Below, in pieces: positions 52,116-62,310 of a DNA stretch of 64,000 bases. Where the stretch lies: NCBI RefSeq assembly GCF_900106665.1, contig NZ_FNNA01000002.1, positions 186,001 to 250,000 of the forward strand, written 5' to 3'. How positions within the stretch are numbered: the first letter of the stretch is position 1; every line of letters starts with the position of its first letter. Made by a program: the position numbers and the translations under genes. The stretch comes from Paracoccus sanguinis. Its GTDB lineage: Bacteria > Pseudomonadota > Alphaproteobacteria > Rhodobacterales > Rhodobacteraceae. The notes under the pieces are model-generated. The model ran no database searches and was not told the origin of the DNA. It saw nothing but the letters and a program-made list of their open reading frames with translations.

Positions 52116-53123
52116 ATGCTGACCTATGCTTTGCGGCGATTGCTGCTCGCGATCCCGACTCTCCTGTTCATTTCGCTGGTGATCTTCCTTCTGCTCGAGC
52201 TGTCGCCCGGCGACCCCTTGGGCGACGTTCCCCTGACCGTCCCGCCCGAGGTGAAAGAGCGGATGCGCGAGGCGCTCGGCCTCGGCCAGGCGTGGTACAT
52301 CCGCTACGTGCTGTGGCTGAAGCAGTTCTTCTGGATCGAGCCGATGCACTGGATCGACCAGGCGTTCGGCACCTCGATCGTCGAGGGGCAGCAGCGCATC
52401 ATCAGCTTCCAGTCGCGGGTGCCGGTGTTCGACGTGATCGCCCAGCGCATCCCGCAGACGCTGATCGTCGTCGGCTTCAGCTACCTCGTGGGCGTGCTGA
52501 TCGCGATCCCGATCGGGATCATCTCGGCCTACAAGCAGTATTCGTGGTTCGACCAGCTCGGGACGTTCGTCTCGATGGTCGGGTTCTCGATGCCGACCTT
52601 CTTCACCGGGGTGGTGCTGATCATCATCTTCGCCGTGAACCTGCAGTGGTTCCCCTCGGTCTATGACACCACGCTGCGGGTGACGGACTGGGCGAGCTTC
52701 TGGCAGCAGGTGCGGCAGATGATCATGCCGGTGACGGTGCTGGCGCTCTACAACGCCGCGCAGATCAGCCGCTTCATGCGCGCCTCGATGCTCGACAACC
52801 TGCGCCAGGACTATGTCCGCACCGCCCGCGCCAAGGGGCTGTCGGAGAAGACCGTGGTCCTCAAGCACGTCCTGCGCAACAGCCTGATCCCGGTCGTGAC
52901 CGTGATCGCGCTGGGGCTACCGGCGGTCTTCGGCGGCGCCATCATCACCGAGCAGGTGTTCCGCGTGAACGGTCTGGGACAGTTGCTGATCTCGGCCATC
53001 CACGCCAACGACATCCCGATGGTGCTGACGCTCACCTTCATCTTTGCCATCCTGATCGTGGTGTTCACGCTGATCGCCGATCTGCTCTATGGCATCCTCG
53101 ACCCGCGGATCCGCTATGACTGA
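52116..53123 (+). CDS. ABC peptide-type permease (DppB/OppB family)
   Basis: A 335-residue inner-membrane permease with about six helices ([20 protein letters not shown] at the start), an extra periplasmic region near residues 60-110, and the coupling (EAA) loop [24 protein letters not shown] near residues 230-255. It pairs with the next gene and the divergent fused ATPase. Confidence 0.93.
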   Translation: MLTYALRRLLLAIPTLLFISLVIFLLLELSPGDPLGDVPLTVPPEVKERMREALGLGQAWYIRYVLWLKQFFWIEPMHWIDQAFGTSIVEGQQRIISFQSRVPVFDVIAQRIPQTLIVVGFSYLVGVLIAIPIGIISAYKQYSWFDQLGTFVSMVGFSMPTFFTGVVLIIIFAVNLQWFPSVYDTTLRVTDWASFWQQVRQMIMPVTVLALYNAAQISRFMRASMLDNLRQDYVRTARAKGLSEKTVVLKHVLRNSLIPVVTVIALGLPAVFGGAIITEQVFRVNGLGQLLISAIHANDIPMVLTLTFIFAILIVVFTLIADLLYGILDPRIRYD

Positions 53124-54150
53124 GCCCACCCCCTCCACCGCCGCCGCCCGCGCGGCCGAGCCCGCCCGCCACCGCACCGAGCTGCTGCGCGAGACCGCGT
53201 CCAACGCGGCGGCGCCGGCGGCCTCGACCCTGCCGCCCGACGATCCGGTCAGCGCGACGCCCGCGACCCCGGCGACGCGGAGCCAGTGGCGCGACGTCTG
53301 GGCGCAGTTCCGCAGCCACACCGGCGCGATGATCGCGCTGGTGCTGTTCGTGGCGATCCTGCTGTTCGTGCTGGTGGGCCCCTGGATCTGGACCATCGAC
53401 CCGACCTTCGTGGACATCCGCAACCGCAACACCGGGCCGAGCTGGGCGCACCCGCTCGGCACCGACCAGCTCGGGCGCGACACGCTCTCGCGGCTGATGG
53501 CGGGCGGCCAGACCTCGATCGCGGTCGGCATGACGGCGATGGTCATCGCGGTGACGCTCGGCAGCCTGATCGGCATCCTCGCCGGCTACTACCGCCGGCT
53601 GGACGCGCCGCTGTCGCGGCTGATCGAGCTGTTCCTTGCGCTGCCGCTGCTGCCGCTGCTGCTGCTGATGGTGACGCTGTTCCGCGAGCCGCTGTCGAAG
53701 AACCTCGGCACCGGGACCGGGACGTTCCTGCTGATCGTCGTCGCCATCGGCGCGACCTCGTGGATGCAGGCGGCGCGGATCGTGCGCGGCGACGTGCTGG
53801 GCCTGAAAGAGCGCGAGTTCATCCTCGCCGCCCGCTCGATCGGCACGCCGAACCGGCGGATGGTGATGCGGCACATCCTGCCCAACGTTCTGTCGCCGAT
53901 CATGGTCGCCGCGACGCTGGGGATCGCCAGCGCCATCATCACCGAATCGGCGCTGTCCTTCCTCGGGCTCGGCTTCCCGCCGGACTTCCCGACCTGGGGG
54001 CGGCTGCTGTTCGACGCGATCCCGCAGATGCAGACCTATCCGATGCGGGTGGTCCTGCCGGGGCTGCTCATCTCGCTCACGGTGCTGACCGTGAACTACA
54101 TCGGCGACGGTCTGCGCGACGCGATGGACCCGCGGATCCGCGGGCGGTGA
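53116..54150 (+). CDS. ABC peptide-type permease (DppC/OppC family)
   Basis: A 344-residue permease. A long cytoplasmic N-terminus (about 70 residues, Ala/Thr/Pro-rich) precedes the OppC N-terminal segment and helices; HPLGTDQLGRDTLSRLMAGG and the EAA loop EREFILAARSIGTPNRRMVMRHILPN are typical. The ATG at 53116 overlaps the previous stop by 8 bases; an earlier in-frame ATG would lie deep in the other gene. Confidence 0.93.
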   Translation: MTEPTPSTAAARAAEPARHRTELLRETASNAAAPAASTLPPDDPVSATPATPATRSQWRDVWAQFRSHTGAMIALVLFVAILLFVLVGPWIWTIDPTFVDIRNRNTGPSWAHPLGTDQLGRDTLSRLMAGGQTSIAVGMTAMVIAVTLGSLIGILAGYYRRLDAPLSRLIELFLALPLLPLLLLMVTLFREPLSKNLGTGTGTFLLIVVAIGATSWMQAARIVRGDVLGLKEREFILAARSIGTPNRRMVMRHILPNVLSPIMVAATLGIASAIITESALSFLGLGFPPDFPTWGRLLFDAIPQMQTYPMRVVLPGLLISLTVLTVNYIGDGLRDAMDPRIRGR

Positions 54151-54151
54151 G

Positions 54152-54189
54152 GCCGGACCGGGGCGCTGCCCCGGACCCCGGGATATTTG
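54152..54189. repeat. 38-bp hairpin repeat, copy 2 (identical to 8967-9004)
   Basis: Same 38 bases as copy 1, with the CCGGGGC-GCT-GCCCCGG stem (54158-54174) and the ATATTTG end. It begins 2 bp after the permease stop and lies between convergent genes (the permease and thiamine diphosphokinase). Confidence 0.8.
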
Positions 54190-54202
54190 CGCAAGAGAGA
54201 AC

Positions 54203-54862
54203 TCAGGCGGCGCGGGCTATGGTCCGCGCCGTTTCCAGCTCGGACAGCGGGAGGATCAGCAGCATCTCGCCCTGAATGGAGAGCCGCAGCGGGCCGGTGA
54301 TCTCGTTCGAGGTGCCGATGCGGCCGCCGGGGGCGAAGCCGATCCCCTCGACCGGCCAGCGCAACCCGTGGGCCTCGGCCCGCGCCGGGCCCATCGGGAA
54401 GAGCGAGAGCCGCGTGCCGGGCGGCAGGTCGGCCGTCACGCGCGGGGGGCAGCAAAGCACGGCGTCCGCTTCGGTCAGCAGGATCGTCGGCGGGCCGACG
54501 CGGCGGGCGAGGATGTTCAGCGCCGCCAGCGCGTGATCGAGCCGCGGCCCGGCGAAGCCCACGGCGAGGACGAAGGGCGCGGCGATGCGCGCCAGGGCCT
54601 TCTCGAAGTCGGTGGTGTCCTGCTCGGGGACGTGGTGCAGCACCGGGGCGAGCCGGGCGCGGGCGTCGTCCGAAAGGCTGTCGAGATCGCCGATCACTGC
54701 CCACGGCACCAGTCCCCGCGCCAGCGCGGTGTCGGCTCCGCTGTCAGCCGCCGCCACGACCGGAGCCAGCGCCAATGCCGCGGCGAGCGCCTGCGGCCCG
54801 ACCTCGCCACCGCCGATCAGCGTCACCCCCTCGGCCACCGAGAGGGCGGGCGCGTGGCTCAT
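54203..54862 (-). CDS. Thiamine diphosphokinase
   Basis: Makes thiamine diphosphate from thiamine and ATP. The 219-residue protein has VAAADSGADTAL, AVIGDLDSLSD, HVPEQDTTDFEKAL and GPRLDHALAALN, the ATP- and metal-binding motifs of the TPK fold, and a C-terminal beta domain with TSNEITGP. Start at 54862 overlaps the DUF2842 stop by 4 bases. Last gene of a purA-to-TPK minus-strand run. Confidence 0.9.
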   Translation of the reverse strand: MSHAPALSVAEGVTLIGGGEVGPQALAAALALAPVVAAADSGADTALARGLVPWAVIGDLDSLSDDARARLAPVLHHVPEQDTTDFEKALARIAAPFVLAVGFAGPRLDHALAALNILARRVGPPTILLTEADAVLCCPPRVTADLPPGTRLSLFPMGPARAEAHGLRWPVEGIGFAPGGRIGTSNEITGPLRLSIQGEMLLILPLSELETARTIARAA

Positions 54863-55077
54863 TCGTCGCCTCGGCCGATGCCCGAGAACACCCGCCGGAA
54901 CGGGATCGCCCAGGCGAAGGCCAGCACGAGGTAGAGCGGCAGTTCCAGCCACGCCGGCGGCCGCCCGCCGAACTGGTCCGAGACCCACGCCAGCAGCCAC
55001 CACGCGAAGGCGAGGTAGAGCGGCAGCCACACGAGCAGCAGCACCAGCGACCAGCGTTTGCGTTGCGCGAGGTTCAT
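54859..55077 (-). CDS. DUF2842-type small membrane protein
   Basis: A 72-residue protein with two membrane helices (SLVLLLVWLPLYLAFAWWLL and LPLYLVLAFAWAIPF) separated by RPPAWLE, ending RRVFSGIGRGDE. This layout matches DUF2842 of alphaproteobacteria. It overlaps its neighbours by 4 bases at each end, so it is coupled in the operon. Function unknown. Confidence 0.85.
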   Translation of the reverse strand: MNLAQRKRWSLVLLLVWLPLYLAFAWWLLAWVSDQFGGRPPAWLELPLYLVLAFAWAIPFRRVFSGIGRGDE

Positions 55078-55712
55078 GACGACTGCTCCGCCTCGGCCTC
55101 GAGCGCCTGTTCGCGCGCCACGTCCCGGCGCCGCAGCCGATGCGCCGTCCGCGCCGCATGGCCCAGCCGGCCCGCCCAGCGGTCGAAGTTGCGCTCGGCG
55201 CCGCCGTCGCGGACCATGCCGAAGTAATAGCGCCGCACCGGGTCGATGCCGCAGTAGCCGAACACCTGCCAGCCGATCCGCTGCCCGACCGGGTCGCGCA
55301 TCAGCCAGCGATAGACCGCGGGCGGGGTGTCCATCGTCACCACCAGATCGGCCGAGCGCCCGCGCAGCAGCGGGTCCTGCAGCAGCGCGCCCTCTTCGAC
55401 CTGAAACGCCTTGGTCGGCACCAGCAGCCGGTCCCACAGCCCCTTGGTCCGTGACGGCTCGGCCCCCCACCACAGCGGGAAGCCCAGCACCACGTGATCG
55501 GCGCCGAGGATCGCCTGCCAGACGAGATGCAGGTCCGGCTCCCACTCCTGCACGGACTCGTAGCCCTCGCGCAGGTTGGGATCGAAGTCGAGATCGCGGA
55601 CGGCGAGCCGCGCGACCGAGGTGCCGGGGGGCAGCGCGGCCTCGTAGGCGTCGAGCAGCGCGCCCGTCAGGCGGTTCTCGTCCGGGTGGCCGTCGAGGAT
55701 CAGGACCCGCAT
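55074..55712 (-). CDS. Flavodoxin-fold NAD(P)H oxidoreductase
   Basis: A 212-residue quinone or drug reductase of the KefF/MdaB/NQO1 family. It shows VLILDGHPDENRLTGAL at the start, the middle motif VVLGFPLWWGAEPSRTKGLWDRLL near residues 75-98 and FGYCGIDPVRRYYFGMV near 155. It should bind FAD or FMN and reduce quinones by two electrons. It starts 4 bp after the purA stop and overlaps DUF2842. Confidence 0.85.
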   Translation of the reverse strand: MRVLILDGHPDENRLTGALLDAYEAALPPGTSVARLAVRDLDFDPNLREGYESVQEWEPDLHLVWQAILGADHVVLGFPLWWGAEPSRTKGLWDRLLVPTKAFQVEEGALLQDPLLRGRSADLVVTMDTPPAVYRWLMRDPVGQRIGWQVFGYCGIDPVRRYYFGMVRDGGAERNFDRWAGRLGHAARTAHRLRRRDVAREQALEAEAEQSS

Positions 55713-55716
55713 CGGC

Positions 55717-57009
<1,293 letters not shown>

Positions 57010-57115
57010 CAGCGAGTCCTTTCGTCCGGTCCGCAGGCGGTATAGCGGCGGCGCCTCCCGCGTGAAAGCAGGGATTCGGCACGCTCGGTACAGGGCGATG
57101 CACGATCCGTCCGAT

Positions 57116-57160
57116 GTTCGTGCAAGGTTCATGCAACGTTCATGCACAGTTCATGCGAAC
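57116..57160. repeat. Four tandem 11-bp GTTC repeats upstream of purA
   Basis: GTTC occurs at 57116, 57127, 57138 and 57149, each followed by a TGCA-containing heptamer (GTGCAAG, ATGCAAC, ATGCACA, ATGCGAA). Exact 11-bp spacing makes three overlapping GTTC-N7-GTTC units, the same form as the LexA box at uvrA. It lies 107-151 bp before purA and 109-153 bp before the divergent glycosyltransferase. Confidence 0.75.
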
Positions 57161-57268
57161 GATCCGGGCTGCGCCGGGCCGTGCAGGAGTGGCCGGGCGA
57201 GACTGGCCGCGCGTCCCGCCCCGCGCTAGTCTGCGGCGCCGGCCGGGGGCCGTGACCGAGGGGCGCTC

Positions 57269-58315
57269 ATGCGGCTGATGATCTCGACGATGCGCGACGA
57301 GGCGCCCTTCGTGCTCGAATGGATCGCCTATCACCGGCTGATCGGCTTCACCGATTTTTTGATCTATTCGAACGACTGCACCGACGGGACCGACGCGCTG
57401 CTGGACCGGCTCGCGGCGCTGGGAATCGTCACCCATGTCCCGAACCCGCGGCAGGGGAAGAAGGCGATCCAGTGGCAGGCGCTGACGCGGGCCAAGGACC
57501 ACCCGCTGTTCCGCGCCGCCGACTGGGCGATGGTCGCGGACGTGGACGAGTTCCTGGTGATCCACGCGGGCGACGGGCGGCTGGACGACCTCTTCGCGGC
57601 CGTGCCCGAGGCCGAGGGGTTCGTGGTCACCTGGCGGATGTTCGGCTCGGGCGGCATCCTGCGCTTCGACCCGGCGCCGGTGACCTCCCAGTTCCGCCGG
57701 GCCGCGCCTGACCGGATGATCTGGCCGCTGAGGGCGAGCCAGGTGAAGACGCTGTTCCGCGTCACCCCCGACGTGCGGCGGCTGGGCGTGCACCTGCCGC
57801 AGGGCAAGGCGGGGGCGGCGATCGGCGCGGCCTGGGTGGACGGCAACGGCGCGCGGGTGCGGCGGCGGTTCGGGTCGTTCACCATCTCGACCGAGCCGAA
57901 ATACGCGCTCGCGCAGGTCAACCATTATGCGCTGGGGTCGGCCGAGAGCTTCCTCGTCAAGACCCGCCGCGGCCGGCCGAACCGCAGCGACATGGCCATC
58001 GACCTCGCCTATTGGGTCGAGCGCAACTTCAACGCCGTCGAGGACCTCTCGATCCAGCGCCACCTGCCCGGCATCGAGGCGGGGATCGCGGCGCTGCGGG
58101 CCGACCCCGAGGTGGCGCGGCTGCACGACGCGGGCATCGCCCACCGCCGCGCCCGGATCGCGGCGCTGTTGCGCGAGCACGAGAGCTTCCTGCTCTACTC
58201 GCATCTCGTGCAGGTCCCCGACACCCCGGTGCTGCCGATGGACCAACAGCTCGCGCTGTGCGAGCTCCGCCGCCACGCCCAGCCGGACGCGAAGGGGCGC
58301 GCCGACGAGGGGTGA
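57269..58315 (+). CDS. Glycosyltransferase family 2-like protein
   Basis: A 348-residue protein of the Glyco_tranf_2_4 (GT92-like) group. N-terminus ISTMRDEAPFVLEWIAYHRLIG, then YSNDCTDGTDALLDRL and the metal-binding VADVDEFLVIH (D-x-D) near residue 93, with VVTWRMFGSGG after it. It has no membrane helix. It is a clear paralogue of the N-terminal half of the gene at 60380. Donor and acceptor sugars unknown. GAGGGG lies about 7 bp before the ATG. Confidence 0.85.
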   Translation: MRLMISTMRDEAPFVLEWIAYHRLIGFTDFLIYSNDCTDGTDALLDRLAALGIVTHVPNPRQGKKAIQWQALTRAKDHPLFRAADWAMVADVDEFLVIHAGDGRLDDLFAAVPEAEGFVVTWRMFGSGGILRFDPAPVTSQFRRAAPDRMIWPLRASQVKTLFRVTPDVRRLGVHLPQGKAGAAIGAAWVDGNGARVRRRFGSFTISTEPKYALAQVNHYALGSAESFLVKTRRGRPNRSDMAIDLAYWVERNFNAVEDLSIQRHLPGIEAGIAALRADPEVARLHDAGIAHRRARIAALLREHESFLLYSHLVQVPDTPVLPMDQQLALCELRRHAQPDAKGRADEG

Positions 58316-58471
58316 GGCACGGCGCAGGTCCGGTGCCGCTGTCCCCCGGACAGCCCACCGCCTCTGGAAAGGCCCGCGCCGGACGGCTAAAAGACGCCCG
58401 ACCGTCGCGCGGCGCCCGCCGCCGACGACCTGCCGCACCCGTCCCCCGTCCGCCGCCACCCCGAGGACCAG

Positions 58472-59290
58472 ATGACCCAGACCCGCCGCCCCGTCGCCTC
58501 GCTGTGGATCGGAGAGAAGCTGCACTACCTCAACCAGCTCTGCCTCAAGTCGCATCTCGATCACGGGCATCCGGTCACGCTCTACTGCACCGACGCGGTG
58601 GACAATGCCCCCGAGGGGGTGGTGATCCGCCCGGCATCCGAGATCATGGCGCTGGACATGGACCTGGTCGAGGCGACCTCGGCCTCGTTCCTGTCGAACG
58701 TCTTCCGCTACAAGATGATCGCGCAGACCGGGGCGCTGTGGATCGACTGCGACGCCTTCTGCCACAAGCCCTTCCCCGACGAGTGGGACTATTTGTTCGC
58801 GGGCCACGGGATGCGCGGGGCGCTGAACTGCGGCGTGGTCGGCCTGCCGCAGCAGTGCGAGCTGATGGACCGGCTGATCGACTATTACGACAACCTGCCC
58901 GACTATCCCGCCTGGTGGAGCCGCAAGCAGCGCCGGCAGATGGACAAGCTGACCGAAAAGGGCGGGCTGACCCACGCCGCGGCGATCTACAAGACCGAGC
59001 GCACGGCTTTCGGGCCGCAGGCCTTCACCTGGTTCGCGCAGCAGACCGGCGACATCGCGCGGGCGATGACGCCGGACGTGCTCTACCCGGTGCCGTTCCA
59101 GCTCAACGACGTGTTCTTCGACCCCTATGGCCGGGTCGAGGGGCATTTCACCGACCAGACGGTGTCGGTGCATCTCTATACCAACGGGACCAAGCCCTAC
59201 TGGCGCAAGAACCCGCCGCTGGCGAACAGCTACGCGGCGCGGATGTGCGAGCAGGTGGGGATTGACCCGGCCGGCGCGCTCGAGGCGTGA
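58472..59290 (+). CDS. DXD-type glycosyltransferase (GT32-like)
   Basis: A 272-residue protein starting VASLWIGEKLHYLNQLCLKS, with the nucleotide-sugar motif MIAQTGALWIDCDAFC near residues 85-100 and a typical LNCGVVGLP acceptor-side segment. This is the layout of GT32 / alpha-1,4-glycosyltransferase-like enzymes. No signal or membrane segment. GAGGA lies 5 bp before the ATG. Second gene of the glycan run. Confidence 0.75.
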   Translation: MTQTRRPVASLWIGEKLHYLNQLCLKSHLDHGHPVTLYCTDAVDNAPEGVVIRPASEIMALDMDLVEATSASFLSNVFRYKMIAQTGALWIDCDAFCHKPFPDEWDYLFAGHGMRGALNCGVVGLPQQCELMDRLIDYYDNLPDYPAWWSRKQRRQMDKLTEKGGLTHAAAIYKTERTAFGPQAFTWFAQQTGDIARAMTPDVLYPVPFQLNDVFFDPYGRVEGHFTDQTVSVHLYTNGTKPYWRKNPPLANSYAARMCEQVGIDPAGALEA

Positions 59291-59453
59291 GCGGGATGGC
59301 GGACGCGGGGGCTCACGACCTTGCCACTCTGTCCACGCCCACCCTGCGGGTGGGGTCGCCCGGCGTGCCCGGAGACGTGCTCGGCCCGGCCCGTTCCAGG
59401 CTAGGCTGGAGCGGACCCGTTACGGATTGTCCGCGCCGGAAGCGGAACTGCCG

Positions 59454-60386
59454 ATGACCTGGGATGTCGCCGTCACCACCATCGCCCCGCCCGAGGTGGT
59501 GCGCCATTTCGCCGCTGTCTATCACGCGCTGGGCGCCGGGGTGGTCCACGTCCACTACGACGACCCGTCGGCCGAGAGACTGGCTCTGGACGGCGTGCGC
59601 GAAACCGTCTGCACCCCCCACCACTGGCACGGCCGGCGCCCGGACGCCGTTGAGCACCGCCAGATGTTTAACGCGCGGCGGGCGGCAGATGCCTCGGACG
59701 CGGAGTGGCTGCTGCAATGTGACATCGACGAGCATCTCGCCGTCCAACCCGGCGCCGATACCGTTGCCGCTGCGCTGGCGGCACTGCCCGGGGATTGCCA
59801 CACGATCATCGTCCCCGCGGTCGAAGCTGTATATCTCGAGCCGCCCAGGGACTTCATGGCGACGTTCGCCACACCCTGGTTCAAGGCGCATACGGCGTTC
59901 AACCTGTCCAAGTCATTCTGGGGGGCGCGTTACGGTGACCGCATCGAGCTGACGAACGCCGGGTATTGGGCGCATCGTCGCGGCAAGCCGTTTGTCAGGA
60001 TTGCAGCCATCGACGCCGATCAGTCCCTGCCGCTGCACAACTACAAGGGCGCGCTGGCCGCGCGAATGGGGCAAGTCCGGACAGATGCATTGCGGCTGCG
60101 CCACTACGACGCCCAACCCGTCGAATCCTGGATGCGCAAACACCTGTCCCGCCTCGATGGCACCGTGAACGCGCCGATGATGGGCGACAAGCGCCAGCTG
60201 CAGGCAGAACTGATCCGAGACACCGCCGCACGCGGGAAAGCAGAGCTCGTTGAGCTCTACCAGCAGATGTATTGTGTCGATCCGTCAACGCTGATTGCCG
60301 GGATCAATCTGGGGACGATCGTGACGGTGCCGGCCGGCGATTGTCCCGCACTGACGTCGGGCACCGAAGACGCAGCCGGATGCTGA
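59454..60386 (+). CDS. Glycosyltransferase family 2-like protein, atypical composition
   Basis: A 310-residue protein: MTWDVAVTTIAPPEVVRHFAAVYHALGAGVVHVHYDD, with the DxD-like LLQCDIDEHLAV near residue 90 and FNLSKSFWGARYGDRIELTNAGYWAHRRGK in the acceptor half. It belongs to the same broad group as its neighbours but is more distant. Its DNA is visibly less GC-rich with more mixed third codon positions, which suggests recent transfer. It overlaps the next start by 7 bases. The frame is open upstream; the ATG at 59454 opens directly into the fold. Confidence 0.7.
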   Translation: MTWDVAVTTIAPPEVVRHFAAVYHALGAGVVHVHYDDPSAERLALDGVRETVCTPHHWHGRRPDAVEHRQMFNARRAADASDAEWLLQCDIDEHLAVQPGADTVAAALAALPGDCHTIIVPAVEAVYLEPPRDFMATFATPWFKAHTAFNLSKSFWGARYGDRIELTNAGYWAHRRGKPFVRIAAIDADQSLPLHNYKGALAARMGQVRTDALRLRHYDAQPVESWMRKHLSRLDGTVNAPMMGDKRQLQAELIRDTAARGKAELVELYQQMYCVDPSTLIAGINLGTIVTVPAGDCPALTSGTEDAAGC

Positions 60387-62188
60387 CCGTCAAACCCACC
60401 TCCCCCCGCGGCACAATCCTCGCCGTGTCGATGATGAAGGACGAGGCGCCCTATCTGCTCGAGTGGGTGGCCCATCACCTCGCGGTCGGGTTCACCGATC
60501 TTCTCGTCTACACCAACGACTGCACCGACGGGACGGTCGAGATGCTGCAGCGGCTTGAGGCGCTAGGGCTGGCCCATCACCGCGAGAATGCCATCCCCGA
60601 GGGCGTCAAGCCGCAGCCCTCGGCGCTGAATTACGCGCAGGACGAGCCGCTGGTGGCGGCGGCGGACTGGGTGATGGTGTTCGATGCCGACGAGTTCCTG
60701 TCGGTGAACCACCCCTCGGGGACCGTCTCGGGGATGCTCGACGACGCCGTGGCCAGGGGCGCCAACGGGATCGTCGTGACCTGGCGCATCTTCGGCTCGA
60801 ACGGGGTCACGGACTGGTCGCGGGCGCCGGTGACCGAGCAGTACACGCGGGCCGCGCCGCCGCTCTGGAACAAGGGCTGGGGGGTCAAGACGCTGTTCCG
60901 CTTCGACCCCGAGTACTGGAAGCTCGGCATCCACCGGCCCTCGATCCGCAACAAGCACCTTGAGGACGGGTTTCCGGATACGGTGCGCTGGCTCAACGGC
61001 TCGGGCCAGCCGATGGAGGATTACTTCAAGTTCCGCGGCTGGCGGTCGATCCGGCGGACGCTGGGCTATGACTGGGCGCAGATGAACCACTATGCGGTCA
61101 AGTCGATCGACGCCTATGCGATCCGGCGGCTGCGCGGCAACGTGAACAACAAGAAGGACAAGTACAACGCCGACTACTGGTCGCTGCAGGACCGCAACGA
61201 GGTCGAGGATCGCCGCATCCTGCGCCATGCCCCCGAGCGGGCGCGGATCATGGCGGCGCTGCTGGAAGATCCCGAGCTCGCGCGGCTGCACGAGGCGGCG
61301 CTGGCCCGCGTCGAGGCGCGGCTGGGCGAGCTGCGCGAGACGGCGGCCTATCAGGGGCTCAGGGCCTCGCTGATCGAGGCCGGGCGGGTGCCGATCACGG
61401 ATGTGGAGGCGAAGCCCCCGCAGGCCCGCGACCCGGCCAAGATCGCTGCGATGATGAGCCGGGTCGAGCGGCGCACCGCCGACGAGGTGGCCGCGCGCCG
61501 GGCCGAGGCCGGCGACAGCGGGGCCCCGCCTGCCCCCGCCGCGGACGCCTATCTGGCCGGGACCGCGGCCCCCTCGCCCGAAGACGCGGTCGAGTGGGTG
61601 GCGAACCAGGAGATCCTGCTGCCCGCCGACCCGCAGGTGTTCTCGGGCGAGGCGGTGATGGCGATCCTGGCGGGCAAGTTCGACCGACGCGCGGCGCGCA
61701 ACGTCGTGGCGCAGATCGGTGGAGCGGCGCGGCTGCTGGACCTTGGCGCGGGGGTGGGGCTGCCGGTGCTCAAGGCGCTCAAGGCCGACCCGGCGCTGGT
61801 GGCGATGAGCCACGAGACGCGCGCCGGGGTCGCGGCGGCGGCGCAGGCGATCCAGCGCCGCAATGGGCTGGACGACACGGCGCGGCTGCGGATGGTCTCG
61901 GGGCCGTTGCGGTTGCCGGGAGAGACGGGGGCGGCGGCGGGCGGGCTCGCGGCCTATCTGCGCGACTTCCGCCCCGACGCGCTGCGGGTCTCGCCCGCCG
62001 CCGGGGTGACGCCGGCAGTGCTGGCGGCGGCGCCGCTCGAGACGGTGCGGCGGATCGTGCTGCCGTTCGAGAGCACCGCCGACCGCGACCGGATGCGGGT
62101 GGAGTATGGCCCCGCGCTCGCCGCCGTTGGGTTCGAGGAGGAGGTGGCGCAGGCCGAGGGCGGATCGCTCGTCTGGCGCCGGCGCTGA
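60380..62188 (+). CDS. Glycosyltransferase family 2 - methyltransferase-like fusion
   Basis: A 602-residue protein. Residues 1-300 are a GT2/GT92-like domain paralogous to the gene at 57269 (MMKDEAPYLLEWVAHHLAVG, YTNDCTDGTVEML, VFDADEFLSV, VVTWRIFGSNG). After a helical linker (about 300-400, Arg/Glu/Ala-rich) comes a second domain whose LDLGAGVGLPVL near residue 453 looks like the SAM-binding motif I of a Rossmann methyltransferase, followed by VAMSHETRAG and VLPFEST. It may add and modify a sugar, or the second domain may be non-catalytic. The ATG at 60380 overlaps the previous gene. Confidence 0.75.
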   Translation: MLTVKPTSPRGTILAVSMMKDEAPYLLEWVAHHLAVGFTDLLVYTNDCTDGTVEMLQRLEALGLAHHRENAIPEGVKPQPSALNYAQDEPLVAAADWVMVFDADEFLSVNHPSGTVSGMLDDAVARGANGIVVTWRIFGSNGVTDWSRAPVTEQYTRAAPPLWNKGWGVKTLFRFDPEYWKLGIHRPSIRNKHLEDGFPDTVRWLNGSGQPMEDYFKFRGWRSIRRTLGYDWAQMNHYAVKSIDAYAIRRLRGNVNNKKDKYNADYWSLQDRNEVEDRRILRHAPERARIMAALLEDPELARLHEAALARVEARLGELRETAAYQGLRASLIEAGRVPITDVEAKPPQARDPAKIAAMMSRVERRTADEVAARRAEAGDSGAPPAPAADAYLAGTAAPSPEDAVEWVANQEILLPADPQVFSGEAVMAILAGKFDRRAARNVVAQIGGAARLLDLGAGVGLPVLKALKADPALVAMSHETRAGVAAAAQAIQRRNGLDDTARLRMVSGPLRLPGETGAAAGGLAAYLRDFRPDALRVSPAAGVTPAVLAAAPLETVRRIVLPFESTADRDRMRVEYGPALAAVGFEEEVAQAEGGSLVWRRR

Positions 62189-62267
62189 GGGGCTGGCCGG
62201 CCGCGTTGGCGGCTGGCGTCGTCGTGCCTCCCGCGGGGATATCTGGACAGGGAAGACGGGCGGGCGC

Positions 62268-62289
62268 GGGCGGCAGGGACTTGCCGCCC
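62268..62289. terminator. Terminator-like hairpin between convergent glycan genes
   Basis: An 8-bp perfect stem (GGGCGGCA / TGCCGCCC) with a 6-base loop, 79 bp after the fusion gene and 21 bp before the end of the convergent glycosyltransferase. No T run on the plus strand. Confidence 0.45.
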
Positions 62290-62310
62290 GGCTGAGGTTG
62301 CGCGCGGGCT

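Noticed and set aside
57147..59173. Long minus-strand frame opposite two glycosyltransferase genes
   Set aside because: His/Arg/Pro-rich antisense frame without motifs. The plus-strand genes have D-x-D motifs and ribosome sites.
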